Shown here piece after piece: positions 24,428 through 33,755 of a stretch of DNA of 64,000 nt. The notes under the pieces were generated by a model. That model saw only the letters and a program-made list of their open reading frames with translations, had not been told where the DNA came from and searched no databases. The number at the start of each line of letters is the position of its first letter. Position 1 is the stretch's first letter. The position numbers were made by a program, and so were the translations under genes. The stretch spans positions 248,001 through 312,000 of the forward strand of contig JAFDXR010000008.1 in NCBI GenBank assembly GCA_018267825.1, in the 5' to 3' direction. Source of the DNA: Bacteroidota bacterium. GTDB lineage: Bacteria > Bacteroidota > Bacteroidia > B-17B0 > Aurantibacillaceae.

Positions 24428-26023
24428 TTAAAAATCCCTGTAAAAATTCCAGATGCTGGTTTTTATACCCAGGTAGAAATACGGTGACTGGAGTTCATAG
24501 CCCAGCTGGTCTTTTTCGCTACGCTGAATATAGCCTGCCTCCAGCCTCAGATTCATTTGCGGAATCATGTAATAGGTAAAACGGATATCGCTTTGCATTA
24601 ATGTAAATTTATTTCCCTGCGTGGTTTTGTGTCCATAGTCGTAAGGGCGTGTGGTATACGACAAAAAGATGTTGGAGCCCAGGTTCACATTGTTGGTGTC
24701 CTTACCAATAATGGCATACATGCCCTGCACACTGATCATCCAGCGCTTGGCCCGATAACTCAGGAAACCGAGGTATTCGCGGAAATTGGCGCCAAGCGGG
24801 TGAGCCAGGGCCTGCCCGTAATTCGCATAGTTTTGCTGCGTGCTTCCGTGCGAATAGGTATACGGGCGCACTTCATTGTATTCCGCCTGCAGGGTAAGTC
24901 CTTTTACTTTAAACGCATTGATGTATTTCGCCCCAAACTGCCAGCCCTGTTTATTGGCCCACCAGCCTCTATGCGCTTTTATTTCTTTAAAATAAAATTC
25001 ATCGGCCGCAGCCTGTGCATATAGTTTCACACACTTAAATAATCTGGCCGAAAGGTTGAGCCCCATAAAGGCATTGTCGGGCGAGCCCACAGAATACTCC
25101 TGCGGCCGGTAAAACACAATCGGGTTCAGGTAGTTCACATCGAAGGTGCGTACACGGTTGGTGTCTGTTCCCTGCCAGATGACATTTTCGAAAAAGGAAA
25201 TGCTGAACTCCTTGGCAGCATTGAAACTCAGGTAATGAAAGGTGCCGAATTTATTCTGCAGGCTTTTCTGGGTGCCATCGAAGCGCGACATATCCTGCAT
25301 CCACGAATACCACACATTATACTGAATCCGCCAGATATTGGCATTGATCGCAAAATATGGGTTGTTGTTGGAATTGTCGGACATGAGCAACGAACGATAC
25401 CCGTCACCAATGAAATGTTTGTCTTTACCCAACTGAAAATTAAATGTCCTGTTCGGGCTGTATGACAGGTAACCGGTCAGGTTTGAAAAATTATAACTTC
25501 CGTCTTTATTGCGATAAGCGAGCCCAAGTCCCGGAATGAGTTTGGCGTCTTTCACAAAGGTGTCGGTAAATGTAGGATATGCCACACGGCCGCCAATAGC
25601 AGTCAGGGCAAATGTAAAATCGTTGTTAATGTTCAGTTTTACATGCGCACCTCCACTGGTTTCAGTCACCACTTTTTTATTGAGCATGTCGTAGCCCGCC
25701 TGCAGATCAACAATAGGCAAAACCTGCACATTGTACTGATTGTGCTTGTCGGGGCCTTCGTTGAATGTTTTACTCATAAAAAAACTCCGGATGGCATAAT
25801 GCGAAAAGTGCACCATGGTGTCATCGAAATTGCGGAGGGTACTGATCAGGTAAGGACGAAACGACGAATGAAATTCAATGTCCGGATGGCGGATATTCCA
25901 ATCATCAATCACCTGCTGGGTTTCGGCGTTGATGAAAATGTTACGCGCCAGAGGCTCGTATTGGGCTTTTGCACCCCATACAGCAAAACAAAAAATAACT
26001 ATGATCCGGATTCTATTCAGCAA
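24428..26023 (-). CDS. RemB/Wzi-like outer-membrane capsule or gliding protein (copy 1)
   Basis: A 531-residue protein with a signal peptide (1-20, cleavage after AKAQ) and a large outer-membrane barrel. The landmark is FNFQLGKDKHFIGDGYRSLLM, shared with the paralogue at 27111-28673 and with the capsule-assembly Wzi/RemB group. Wzi proteins anchor capsule at the cell surface; RemB is a mobile surface protein in gliding flavobacteria. The C-terminus ends in alternating aromatic residues. It overlaps the WecA/TagO-like gene upstream by 11 bp and closes a polysaccharide operon, so a role in display of a surface glycan is likely. Confidence 0.8.
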   Translation of the reverse strand: MLNRIRIIVIFCFAVWGAKAQYEPLARNIFINAETQQVIDDWNIRHPDIEFHSSFRPYLISTLRNFDDTMVHFSHYAIRSFFMSKTFNEGPDKHNQYNVQVLPIVDLQAGYDMLNKKVVTETSGGAHVKLNINNDFTFALTAIGGRVAYPTFTDTFVKDAKLIPGLGLAYRNKDGSYNFSNLTGYLSYSPNRTFNFQLGKDKHFIGDGYRSLLMSDNSNNNPYFAINANIWRIQYNVWYSWMQDMSRFDGTQKSLQNKFGTFHYLSFNAAKEFSISFFENVIWQGTDTNRVRTFDVNYLNPIVFYRPQEYSVGSPDNAFMGLNLSARLFKCVKLYAQAAADEFYFKEIKAHRGWWANKQGWQFGAKYINAFKVKGLTLQAEYNEVRPYTYSHGSTQQNYANYGQALAHPLGANFREYLGFLSYRAKRWMISVQGMYAIIGKDTNNVNLGSNIFLSYTTRPYDYGHKTTQGNKFTLMQSDIRFTYYMIPQMNLRLEAGYIQRSEKDQLGYELQSPYFYLGIKTSIWNFYRDF

Positions 26024-27107
26024 GTCTGGATTGTTTGATAGCCTGGTTGTATTTGTAATTGATGCCTAAAATAAATAAACCCGCACAGGCCACTACTGTA
26101 AATAATGACAGTGTAGGACCGATGAAATAACTCAACAATGAAACACCTACCGTAATGATACTAAAGGCATAAATAATGATCACGGTTTTACGATGGCTGA
26201 ATCCGCAGTCGAGCAGGCGGTGGTGCAGGTGATTGCGATCGGCTGCAAACGGCGATTGTCCCTTGGCAGCACGGATGATGAAAATACGCAGGGTATCGGT
26301 AAGCGGATAGATCAGCGCTGCTACAGCCAATACCGGATTCGAAATGTGGATCCAGAAATTATCGATCCGCGCAGCAGGGTACTCAATCATTTTAATACTC
26401 AGCACGCACAGAAACATGCCGATGATGAGGGAGCCACTGTCGCCCATAAATATTTTCGCCGGAGAAAAATTGAAAATCAGAAAGCCCATCAGCGATCCGC
26501 CCAGTGCAAAGGATAAAGAGGCGAGTGTATATTCATTGGCAAAAATAAACCAGGTGCCAAACACACAGGAAGCGATAAGCCCCACACCCGCGGCAAGACC
26601 ATCCACACCATCGATCAGGTTCATGGCATTGACCACAACAATGTAGGTAAACAGCGATAAAAATATACTTCCCCATTGCGGAATAAAATCCACCATGAAC
26701 ACGCCGTGAAGTCCCGTAATCCTGATATCGCCCATGAGCACAAGAATGAGGCCCACCAGGATATTGGCAAACAATTTTTTGACAGGTGATGTCCCGATGA
26801 TATCATCTTTAACCCCCACAAAAAACAAAACGATACTGGTAGCCACCAGGATTTTAAACTCTTTTACCGATTCATAAATAATATCGTACTCATGCAGATC
26901 GTCGATGTTGAACCAGAGCGAAAAAGAAAATAAAGTAGAGGCATAGATAATGATGCCACCAATGGTAGGAATAGCCCGCTTATGAATTTTGCGGTCTTCG
27001 CTAGGCATATCAATAAGCCGCTTGAGAACTGCTACTTTAATGAGCGCTGGTGTGGCATATAGAACCACGGCAAACGCTGTAATGAAAACTAATACCAATA
27101 TGATCAT
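26013..27107 (-). CDS. Undecaprenyl-phosphate sugar-1-phosphate transferase (WecA/TagO/MraY-like)
   Basis: A 364-residue polytopic protein of the PNPT family, about ten or eleven membrane segments. Conserved loops are visible: HKRAIPTIGG (43-52), the catalytic GVKDDIIG, NLIDGVDGLAAG, KIFMGDSGSL and the UDP-sugar loop DRNHLHHRLLDCGFSHR. The His-rich last motif fits WecA/TagO-type GlcNAc-1-phosphate transferases rather than MraY. It starts a lipid-linked glycan on undecaprenyl phosphate. It lies 3 bp after one RemB/Wzi-like gene and overlaps the other, in one operon with gmd and fcl. Confidence 0.9.
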   Translation of the reverse strand: MIILVLVFITAFAVVLYATPALIKVAVLKRLIDMPSEDRKIHKRAIPTIGGIIIYASTLFSFSLWFNIDDLHEYDIIYESVKEFKILVATSIVLFFVGVKDDIIGTSPVKKLFANILVGLILVLMGDIRITGLHGVFMVDFIPQWGSIFLSLFTYIVVVNAMNLIDGVDGLAAGVGLIASCVFGTWFIFANEYTLASLSFALGGSLMGFLIFNFSPAKIFMGDSGSLIIGMFLCVLSIKMIEYPAARIDNFWIHISNPVLAVAALIYPLTDTLRIFIIRAAKGQSPFAADRNHLHHRLLDCGFSHRKTVIIIYAFSIITVGVSLLSYFIGPTLSLFTVVACAGLFILGINYKYNQAIKQSRLAE

Positions 27108-27110
27108 AAT

Positions 27111-28673
27111 CTAAAAGTCGTAATACGTGTTATACAATGCTGTTTTGAGGGATATGGAAAAAAAACTGGTTGTATTGTTGGATAGAGGAAATGATAAGAA
27201 ATCCTGCTTCCTGTAATTATAAGTCAGTGCAATATGAAGGTTGTATGCCGGGTTGATCGTATAACCTACCTTAAACTGGCCAAGCAGGTTATTGTAGAGA
27301 GCATAATTGGATGTGGTGAGATGCTGGTAATTTCCTTTCACATTGAAAAACACACGATGGTATTTATAGTCTGCAATAAAAACAAACTCCTTGCCATAAC
27401 CCGGTGTATATGCCAGGTTTTGCCCGTAATGCGAATAACTCTGGTTGCTGTAGGCCGTGAGCGGACTGTTGTAAGAACTTTCAGTAACGTCGTTGTACTC
27501 GGCCTGCAGAGAGAAGTTGTGAATTTTAAAGGCTTCGTAATAATGCGCCCCGACCTGGTAACCCACGCCATTACCGGTGCTTTGTGTGTTGCTCAGATCA
27601 TCGGCCATGAACTGACCATACAGGCTGATGTTGTGTGTGAGCTTTACCTGGAGATTGGCTCCGATCAGAATATTATTTTTATTGTTGAGGCCATAGGACG
27701 CGAGGTTAGTATAGATCACCGGATTGAAGTATTGCCACTGCAGGTGCTGGCGGTTCATGCTATCGGCCGCTTGCCAGATCATTCCCTGGAATAATCCAAC
27801 CTGGATACGTTTGGTGGCCTGGATACTGACGTACTGAAATGATGCTGCTTTTTTCTGAAACAGGGGCTCGGTATTCGGTGGCTGGGCTGCTCCGCCCGTA
27901 GAGAGGTTCATCATCACCGCATATATATTGGTGTATTGGATGCGACCTTTCCAGAACCCGGAAGTAATACGTGCATAAGGATAGTTAAATGCGTTGTCGC
28001 TCAGCAGCAGTGAACGGTAGCCATTACCGATCTCTTGTTTGCCATGCCCTACCTGGATATTTACCTGCTTTATGGGCTGGTAAGAAACAAAGCCGGATGA
28101 AAACGCATAATCGTAACCATTGGACTTGAAATTTTTCCAGCGCCCCTGCCCGGGCACTATCTTGGTTTGATTATTAAACTGCATAATATACGCCGGAAAG
28201 ATTGCCTGGTTTTCGGCAAACATGGTTTCAAAATAAAAATCCTTGCCGATGGTGCCGGAAGCAATAAACCCACGCGTGTTCACAGAGATGTGCTGCGACG
28301 AAGTTGTGTCATAAAAGGCCCGGCCTCCTTCAAAGTTAAGCAGCGGATCAACCCGAAACTCAAAGCGCTTATTACGGCGGTCGCGGATATGGATAAGATC
28401 ATCAGCGATGACTTTTTCGAGAAAAGGATCGTCGGTGATGTATTTGAAAATGCGGAACGTGTCGGCTACAAAACGGTATGCCGGATTGAAAAACGGGATA
28501 GCAGGCTGAATAGAATTATGCAGCGGAATACTGTCGATACGGGCCATCCGCCGTTGTGCCAGGGTATTGTAGATGTAGTCGTTCGGGAGATTATAAAACT
28601 GGGCTTTCAGAGAATCAGCCATAACGCATAACAGTATACATGAGAAACAGATATGCAGTATTTGCTTTTTCAA
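27111..28673 (-). CDS. RemB/Wzi-like outer-membrane capsule or gliding protein (copy 2)
   Basis: A 520-residue outer-membrane protein with a signal peptide (1-24, cleavage after LKAQ). It contains VNIQVGHGKQEIGNGYRSLLL, matching the copy-1 motif, and the same order of blocks: an N-terminal tail on NxIQPAIPFFNP, the barrel, and an aromatic C-terminus ending LYNTYYDF, like copy 1's IWNFYRDF. The two copies are clearly paralogous but far diverged. It precedes the WecA/TagO-like gene by 3 bp and follows fcl by 28 bp. Function as for copy 1. Confidence 0.8.
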   Translation of the reverse strand: MKKQILHICFSCILLCVMADSLKAQFYNLPNDYIYNTLAQRRMARIDSIPLHNSIQPAIPFFNPAYRFVADTFRIFKYITDDPFLEKVIADDLIHIRDRRNKRFEFRVDPLLNFEGGRAFYDTTSSQHISVNTRGFIASGTIGKDFYFETMFAENQAIFPAYIMQFNNQTKIVPGQGRWKNFKSNGYDYAFSSGFVSYQPIKQVNIQVGHGKQEIGNGYRSLLLSDNAFNYPYARITSGFWKGRIQYTNIYAVMMNLSTGGAAQPPNTEPLFQKKAASFQYVSIQATKRIQVGLFQGMIWQAADSMNRQHLQWQYFNPVIYTNLASYGLNNKNNILIGANLQVKLTHNISLYGQFMADDLSNTQSTGNGVGYQVGAHYYEAFKIHNFSLQAEYNDVTESSYNSPLTAYSNQSYSHYGQNLAYTPGYGKEFVFIADYKYHRVFFNVKGNYQHLTTSNYALYNNLLGQFKVGYTINPAYNLHIALTYNYRKQDFLSFPLSNNTTSFFSISLKTALYNTYYDF

Positions 28674-28701
28674 ATCCGGTTTTGTTCGTTGGGGGTTGCA
28701 C

Positions 28702-29643
28702 TTACCAAACCTTTACGCCTTCTTTCTTTTTAAAGTCTTCATATACCATGCGAATGCCATCTTTCAGTTCAATGCTGTGTTTCCAGCCGAGGCTGTGCAG
28801 GTACGATACATCCATTAATTTTCTCGGGGTTCCGTCAGGTTTGGTCAGGTCGTGTCTAATGTCGCCGGTGTATCCGACAATGTCTTTAATCAAAAGGGCG
28901 AGGTCTTTGATGGTAAGGTCAACCCCGGTTCCAATGTTGACGAGCTTCTCGCCGTTATAGTTTTGCATAAGGTAATGACAGGCATCGGCCAGGTCGTCGG
29001 CATGCAGAAATTCGCGCATGGGTGTTCCGGTGCCCCACATTTCCACAAAAGGCAGGTTGCTTTCTTTTGCATCATGGAACTTACGGATCAATGCGGGAAG
29101 CACGTGTGAGTTATTGAGGTTGTAATTATCGTTTGGTCCATAGAGGTTGGTTGGCATCACCGAAATAAAATTACAACCGTACTGGCGTTTGTAGCTTTCG
29201 CAGGTTTTGATGCCTGCAATTTTTGCAATGGCATAAGGTTCGTTAGTATCTTCAAGCAGACCTGTGAGGAGGTAATCTTCTTTCAATGGCTGCGGTGCCA
29301 ACTTCGGGTATATACAGGAGGAACCGAGAAACATCAGTTTTTTGGCCCGATGAACATACGCTGCATGAATCACATTATTCTGAATCATGAGGTTTTCATA
29401 AATAAAATCGGCCCTGTAAATATTGTTTGCCTGGATGCCACCCACTTTCGCTGCGGCCAGAAATACATACTCGGGTTTTTCGGCAGCAAAAAAATCATCG
29501 ACCTGTTGCTGGTTACGCAGATCAAGTTCTGCGGATGTTCTCAACACGAAGTTGGTATAGCCTTTCTTCTGCAGGTTCCGGTGAATGGCCGATCCCACCA
29601 TTCCGCGGTGGCCGGCGATATATATTTTTGAGTGAAGTTCCAT
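28702..29643 (-). CDS. fcl: GDP-L-fucose synthase
   Basis: A 313-residue extended SDR. It shows the NADP motif GHRGMVG (12-18), the SSCIYP serine (about 109-114), the catalytic YAIAK (YxxxK, about 137-141) and AAKVGGI. It is the epimerase/reductase that turns GDP-4-keto-6-deoxymannose into GDP-L-fucose. Its partner gmd is upstream on the same strand, separated by the four-helix-bundle cassette. L-fucose or a close deoxysugar is thus likely part of the surface glycan made by this operon. Confidence 0.95.
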   Translation of the reverse strand: MELHSKIYIAGHRGMVGSAIHRNLQKKGYTNFVLRTSAELDLRNQQQVDDFFAAEKPEYVFLAAAKVGGIQANNIYRADFIYENLMIQNNVIHAAYVHRAKKLMFLGSSCIYPKLAPQPLKEDYLLTGLLEDTNEPYAIAKIAGIKTCESYKRQYGCNFISVMPTNLYGPNDNYNLNNSHVLPALIRKFHDAKESNLPFVEMWGTGTPMREFLHADDLADACHYLMQNYNGEKLVNIGTGVDLTIKDLALLIKDIVGYTGDIRHDLTKPDGTPRKLMDVSYLHSLGWKHSIELKDGIRMVYEDFKKKEGVKVW

Positions 29644-29664
29644 GTTTTACATTATCCCTTTTTA

Positions 29665-29726
29665 CATTTTACTTTTTCATTTATCGCTATTACTTTTTCA
29701 GCAAGGATAAATTATAAATGAAAAAT
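29665..29726. repeat. Left flank of the four-helix cassette: AT-rich hairpin repeat
   Basis: TTTTTCATTTAT (29673-29684) is the exact reverse complement of ATAAATGAAAAA (29714-29725). The left part CATTTTACTTTTTCATT and the right part TATAAATGAAAAAT recur in the same order on the other side of the gene (30122-30192), giving imperfect direct repeats around the cassette. Confidence 0.6.
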
Positions 29727-30136
29727 TAAGATCTATTGTTGCGATTCTCTGATGCTGTTTTTGCTGATTTTGTAAAAATATTAACTAGTTCAACATTTTC
29801 ATTTATTACCTTTTCCAGCCTGATGAGATCTTTATTTGCATAGCCCCTTCTTTTTATAATTGCAAGGCAGATCTTTGTTTCATTAAGCTCCTTCAGGCAA
29901 ATTTTCAGTTTATGAATGAAATCATTTCGTGATTCCGCATAAAAGGCTTCACCATAGTTCAACGCTGGAGATGTCCCTGATCTTATCAATTGACCATTCA
30001 AGTGGTTACACGCTCTTGAATCAGGCAACATCTCTGACACCTCCAGAACAGAAACTGCAAAATTGATCAATCTTTCCTCCAGATCATTTTTCTTTTTTGC
30101 CTTTTCCTCTTTTGGCTCCATCATTTTACTTTTCAT
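29726..30136 (-). CDS. Four-helix-bundle protein of the 23S rRNA intervening-sequence (S23) family
   Basis: A 136-residue, strongly charged all-helical protein. The typical core is visible: LEERLINFAVSVLEVSEMLP (20-39), the LIRSGTSPALNYGEAFYAES block (51-70) and KLKICLKELNETKICLAII (76-94). Relatives are encoded inside 23S rRNA intervening sequences and as lone genes in polysaccharide loci; their role is unknown. Here it separates gmd from fcl, normally adjacent partners, and is flanked by AT-rich repeats, as if inserted. The start is ATG at 30136; a second ATG (M5 or M6) is nearby. Confidence 0.85.
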   Translation of the reverse strand: MKSKMMEPKEEKAKKKNDLEERLINFAVSVLEVSEMLPDSRACNHLNGQLIRSGTSPALNYGEAFYAESRNDFIHKLKICLKELNETKICLAIIKRRGYANKDLIRLEKVINENVELVNIFTKSAKTASENRNNRS

Positions 30137-30192
30137 TCGTCATTTTTACTTTCAGGTCAGGAGCAATCAATTAATAAGTATAAATGAAAAAT
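30122..30192. repeat. Right flank of the four-helix cassette: matching AT-rich repeat
   Basis: CATTTTACTTTTCATT (30122-30137, overlapping the gene start) and TATAAATGAAAAAT (30179-30192) repeat the two parts of the left flank in the same order. The pieces can also pair with each other (TTTTCATT with AATGAAAA). Confidence 0.55.
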
Positions 30193-30212
30193 GATAATTT
30201 AAAATTTAAATA

Positions 30213-31301
30213 CTACTCGTGTTGGTTCAAAATACTATGTCCTCCTTCTATGAGGTATTTGTCGCGCTTGAATATTTCGAGGTCAGAGGCGATCATATCT
30301 TTACATAGCTCTTCTACGCTGCGCTTAGCTTCCCATCCGAGCTTTGCTTTCGCTTTACTGGCATCACCGACCAGGAGCTCTACTTCAGCCGGACGGAAAT
30401 AACGCGGATCGATTTCCACAATCACTTTTCCGGTGGCTTTGTTGTACCCTTTTTCATCAACTCCACTTCCTTTCCATTCGATAGCGATGCCCAGTTCGCC
30501 AAAAGACATTTCGATGAAACGGCGCACTGTTATTTTTTTTCCGGTGGCGAGTACGAAATCATCCGGTTCGTCCTGTTGCAGCATAAGCCACATACCTTCT
30601 ACATAATCCTGAGCATGACCCCAGTCACGCTCTGCATCCAGGTTCCCCATAAACAGTTTTTCCTGGAGCCCCAGGCTGATTTTGGCTGCGGCACGTGTAA
30701 TTTTACGGGTTACGAATGTTTCGCCGCGAAGCGGACTTTCATGGTTAAATAATATACCGTTGCACGCAAACATGCCGTATGCTTCACGGTAGTTTTTAGT
30801 AATCCAGAATGCGTAGAGTTTGGCAACACCATAAGGGCTGCGTGGGTAAAACGGCGTGGTTTCTTTTTGCGGCACTTCCTGCACCAGGCCATAAAGTTCT
30901 GATGTGGATGCCTGGTAAAAACGTGTTTTCTTTTCGAGACGCAAAATACGAATGGCTTCCAGGATACGTAGTGTTCCGAGAGCGTCGGAGTTTGCTGTAT
31001 ATTCGGGTGTTTCAAAGCTTACCTTCACGTGGCTTTGCGCGGCGAGGTTATAAATCTCGTCGGGCTGTACTTCCTGTATAATGCGGATCAGGTTGGTGCT
31101 GTCGGTCAGATCGCCATAATGCAATTTGAAATTGACTTTCTTTTCATGCTGATCCTGGTATAAATGATCAATGCGGTCGGTATTGAATAAAGAGCTTCTG
31201 CGTTTCACTCCATGCACTTCATAGCCCTTGCTGAGTAAGAGTTCCGATAAATAGGCACCGTCTTGCCCGGTAACCCCTGTAATTAATGCGACTTTTCCCA
31301 T
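30213..31301 (-). CDS. gmd: GDP-mannose 4,6-dehydratase
   Basis: A 362-residue extended SDR that makes GDP-4-keto-6-deoxy-D-mannose. Visible are the NADP motif GVTGQDG (9-15), the RR pair in GVKRRSS, the catalytic Thr/Glu in STSELYG and YxxxK in YGVAK, plus the [14 protein letters not shown] block. I chose ATG at 31301, which gives the standard MGKVALITG start; the frame is open upstream to 31448 but that part has no homology. A -7 element lies just before it. It heads the operon that continues with the four-helix gene and fcl. Confidence 0.95.
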   Translation of the reverse strand: MGKVALITGVTGQDGAYLSELLLSKGYEVHGVKRRSSLFNTDRIDHLYQDQHEKKVNFKLHYGDLTDSTNLIRIIQEVQPDEIYNLAAQSHVKVSFETPEYTANSDALGTLRILEAIRILRLEKKTRFYQASTSELYGLVQEVPQKETTPFYPRSPYGVAKLYAFWITKNYREAYGMFACNGILFNHESPLRGETFVTRKITRAAAKISLGLQEKLFMGNLDAERDWGHAQDYVEGMWLMLQQDEPDDFVLATGKKITVRRFIEMSFGELGIAIEWKGSGVDEKGYNKATGKVIVEIDPRYFRPAEVELLVGDASKAKAKLGWEAKRSVEELCKDMIASDLEIFKRDKYLIEGGHSILNQHE

Positions 31302-31310
31302 ATTTCGTTT

Positions 31311-31318
31311 CAAAAGTA
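31311..31318 (-). promoter_or_regulatory. -7 element of gmd
   Basis: The minus strand reads TACTTTTG, nine bases before the ATG at 31301, giving a very short leader. No -33 motif was found at 19-20 bp. Confidence 0.5.
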
Positions 31319-31424
31319 GAATAGCAATATTACGAAAAATTAACGGAAAACCACCTGTTTTTAATGGCCTTAAGTTGTTGTAAAACAAAGTTTTTTGATA
31401 GATTTGTGATTCTAAATTTTGCGC

Positions 31425-31661
31425 ATGAAAACAACTTTCGGTAAACAAAACTACATGATCCTGATTGCCGGGATTGCATTGGTAATATTAGGCTATGTGC
31501 TGATGATCGGTGGTGGCAGTGACGACCCCAACAAATTCAACCCTGCTATTTTCGATACACAACGCATTACCATTGCCCCGATTGTTTGCCTGATAGGCTT
31601 CGTGACGGTGATTGCGGCCATTATGTGGCGACCGAAAAACACCTCAACCGACGCAAAATAA
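31425..31661 (+). CDS. DUF3098 small membrane protein
   Basis: A 78-residue protein with two membrane helices (about 12-29 and 49-67) joined by a short loop with [20 protein letters not shown]. This is the DUF3098 pattern, a Bacteroidota family of unknown function that commonly precedes uppP. I use ATG at 31425; the frame also opens with TTG at 31419. The stop lies 7 bp before uppP, so they are cotranscribed. A link to undecaprenyl recycling is inferred from this recurrent neighbour only. Confidence 0.85.
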   Translation: MKTTFGKQNYMILIAGIALVILGYVLMIGGGSDDPNKFNPAIFDTQRITIAPIVCLIGFVTVIAAIMWRPKNTSTDAK

Positions 31662-31668
31662 GTCCTGC

Positions 31669-32463
31669 ATGAGCTATATTGAAGCCCTGATCATTGCCAT
31701 TATTGAAGGCCTTACGGAGTTTTTACCTGTATCCAGCACCGGCCACATGATGATTGGCACGGCCCTTCTGGGCATGGAAAGTACGCCTTTTCTCAAATTA
31801 TTTACAGTAGCCATACAGCTGGGGGCGATTCTTTCCGTGGTGGTGCTTTATTTCAAACGCTTTTTCAAATCGTTCGATTTTTACATCAAGCTTTTTGTAG
31901 CCTTTATTCCGGCAGCTATTGCCGGGGTATTGCTTGGCGATTACATTGATGCTGCTCTCGAAAATGTATTCGGCGTAGCTGTTTCACTGTTACTTGGCGG
32001 AATCATTCTCCTGTTTGTAGACAGTTGGTTCAAAAACAACCGCCTCGAAGGCGAAGAACATATTACCTACCTGAAAGCCCTGAAAATAGGTGCGTTTCAA
32101 TGTATCGCCCTCTTCCCGGGCATTAGCCGGAGTGGGGCCACCATTGTGGGTGGTATGACCCAAAAACTGACCCGCCAGACTGCTGCCGAGTTTTCGTTTT
32201 TCCTCGCTGTGCCTACCATGTTTGCCGCAACCGTAAAAAAACTATATGATTTTCATAAACAGGGACTTGTACTCGATAAACAGGAAATCAACCTGCTGAT
32301 TTTCGGAAACATCATTGCCTTTATCGTTGCCCTGCTGGCCATTAAGTCGTTCATAGGCTTTTTAAATAAGCATGGCTTCAAAGGTTTTGGCTGGTACCGC
32401 ATTGTGGTAGGGCTTATCATCATTGGCCTCTACCTGCTTCATATTCCTTTAAACATTGTTTAA
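31669..32463 (+). CDS. uppP: Undecaprenyl-diphosphatase
   Basis: A 264-residue BacA/UppP-type membrane phosphatase with about eight membrane segments. The two catalytic blocks are present: [14 protein letters not shown] (13-26) and [14 protein letters not shown] in the second half. It removes one phosphate from undecaprenyl diphosphate so the lipid carrier can be reused for peptidoglycan and for the glycan made by the WecA/TagO-like enzyme nearby. ATG at 31669 gives the family start; an earlier in-frame start at 31612 would overlap the DUF3098 gene by 50 bp. truB follows after 9 bp. Confidence 0.95.
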   Translation: MSYIEALIIAIIEGLTEFLPVSSTGHMMIGTALLGMESTPFLKLFTVAIQLGAILSVVVLYFKRFFKSFDFYIKLFVAFIPAAIAGVLLGDYIDAALENVFGVAVSLLLGGIILLFVDSWFKNNRLEGEEHITYLKALKIGAFQCIALFPGISRSGATIVGGMTQKLTRQTAAEFSFFLAVPTMFAATVKKLYDFHKQGLVLDKQEINLLIFGNIIAFIVALLAIKSFIGFLNKHGFKGFGWYRIVVGLIIIGLYLLHIPLNIV

Positions 32464-32472
32464 TTCCTGATT

Positions 32473-33174
32473 GTGCTGAACCTTTATGCCGGCGAAATAT
32501 TACTGGTGAATAAACCGTATACCTGGACTTCTTTCCAGGCCGTAAACAAGCTTAAGCATGGTTTCAAAAAACACCCTTCGCTGTGGCTTGATAATAAGTT
32601 CGTGCACCTGAAAATAGGACATGCAGGCACGCTGGATCCACTGGCAACAGGGCTCCTGATCGTATGCACCGGAAAAAAAACGAAATCCATTGATACATTT
32701 CAGGCACTGCCAAAGGAATATACGGGCACATTTTTCCTGGGCGCTACAACGCCCTGTTACGACCTGGAAAAAGATATTGATGCAACATTTCCCATCAGCC
32801 ACATTACCACTGACATGATCCTTGAAACCGCCAAAAGCTTTGTTGGCAAGCAATTGCAGACACCGCCTATATTCAGTGCGGTGATGGTAAACGGCGAAAG
32901 AGCCTATGACCTGGCGCGGGCCGGAAAAGACGTAGAGCTTAAATCGAAACCCATTGAACTTTACGAATTTGAGATAACGTCCTGCGACTTGCCGCATGTT
33001 GGTTTCAGAATACGGTGTTCCAAAGGAACCTATATCCGGAGCATTGCCCGCGATTTCGGACTGGCGCTTCAAAGCGGCGCACACTTAACAGCACTGTGCC
33101 GCACCAGAATCGGAGATTATACTATAACAGATGCCCTGAGCCCCGAGGAAATCCTGTCGGCAAACCCTTTTTAA
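32473..33174 (+). CDS. truB: tRNA pseudouridine(55) synthase TruB
   Basis: A 233-residue pseudouridine synthase. The catalytic aspartate is D55 in HAGTLDPLATG; the other conserved blocks (FSAVMVNGERAYDLAR and CSKGTYIRSIARDFG) are intact. The start is GTG at 32473, with no ATG at the right place. It makes pseudouridine 55 in tRNA. It ends exactly where the next gene begins, so it sits in the DUF3098-uppP-truB-ykgJ operon. The C-terminal extension found in longer TruB proteins is absent, as is usual in this phylum. Confidence 0.95.
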   Translation: MLNLYAGEILLVNKPYTWTSFQAVNKLKHGFKKHPSLWLDNKFVHLKIGHAGTLDPLATGLLIVCTGKKTKSIDTFQALPKEYTGTFFLGATTPCYDLEKDIDATFPISHITTDMILETAKSFVGKQLQTPPIFSAVMVNGERAYDLARAGKDVELKSKPIELYEFEITSCDLPHVGFRIRCSKGTYIRSIARDFGLALQSGAHLTALCRTRIGDYTITDALSPEEILSANPF

Positions 33175-33660
33175 ATGGATCTCGCAAAACATAATCAGCT
33201 GGCTCAAACCCGGAAAAAGGAAAATCAGGCCTTTTACCAGAAGCTGAAGCGCAGCAAACCAAAAAAACTGGATGATGTGTTTCATGCGGTGCACGACGAA
33301 GTGTTTGAGGAGGTTGATTGCCTGAGCTGTGCCAATTGCTGCAAAACCACTTCTCCCATTTTCTATCAGCGCGATATAGAACGTGTGGCAAAAAGACTAC
33401 GCATGAAACCCGGAGATTTCATCGACATGTATTTACGGATCGATGAAGATAAAGACTATGTGCTTAAAACCGCGCCATGTCCATTTCTTGGCGCCGACAA
33501 CTACTGCAGTGTGTACGAAGATCGCCCCACGGCCTGTCGTGAATATCCGCACACCGATCGTAAAAAAATGGAGCAAATCCTTGATCTGACATATCGTAAC
33601 ACACTGGTGTGCCCGGCTGTGCTGGAAATGACAGAACGAATCAAAAAAATTCTGGGGTAA
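33175..33660 (+). CDS. YkgJ-type cysteine-cluster protein
   Basis: A 161-residue cytoplasmic protein whose ATG directly follows the truB stop codon. Two cysteine groups, CLSCANCCKTT (50-60) and CPFLGADNYC with TACREYP, match the YkgJ/CxxCxxCC family thought to bind a zinc or iron-sulfur centre. The last Cys (VCPAVLEM) may add a ligand. No function is established for the family. It ends the operon; the next gene is convergent kup. Confidence 0.85.
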   Translation: MDLAKHNQLAQTRKKENQAFYQKLKRSKPKKLDDVFHAVHDEVFEEVDCLSCANCCKTTSPIFYQRDIERVAKRLRMKPGDFIDMYLRIDEDKDYVLKTAPCPFLGADNYCSVYEDRPTACREYPHTDRKKMEQILDLTYRNTLVCPAVLEMTERIKKILG

Positions 33661-33721
33661 TTTACTTTCCGTCACTACTTTTCGCAATCTGCCGGATCCA
33701 CGAATTCAGTATTCAGAACAG

Positions 33722-33749
33722 AGATTCCCCTGCTCCGGCCGGAATGACA
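33722..33749. repeat. Degenerate dispersed intergenic repeat copy
   Basis: The stretch reads, on the minus strand, like the widespread GTCATTCC...GGAATCT repeats, with a CCGGCCGG centre. It lies between the convergent ykgJ and kup genes. Identification is by recall of such repeats, not by a search. Confidence 0.3.
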
Positions 33750-33755
33750 AAGGGA

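Noticed and set aside
31302-31448. Upstream extension of gmd
   Set aside because: Overlaps the divergent gene and the -7 element; Gmd homology begins at ATG 31301.
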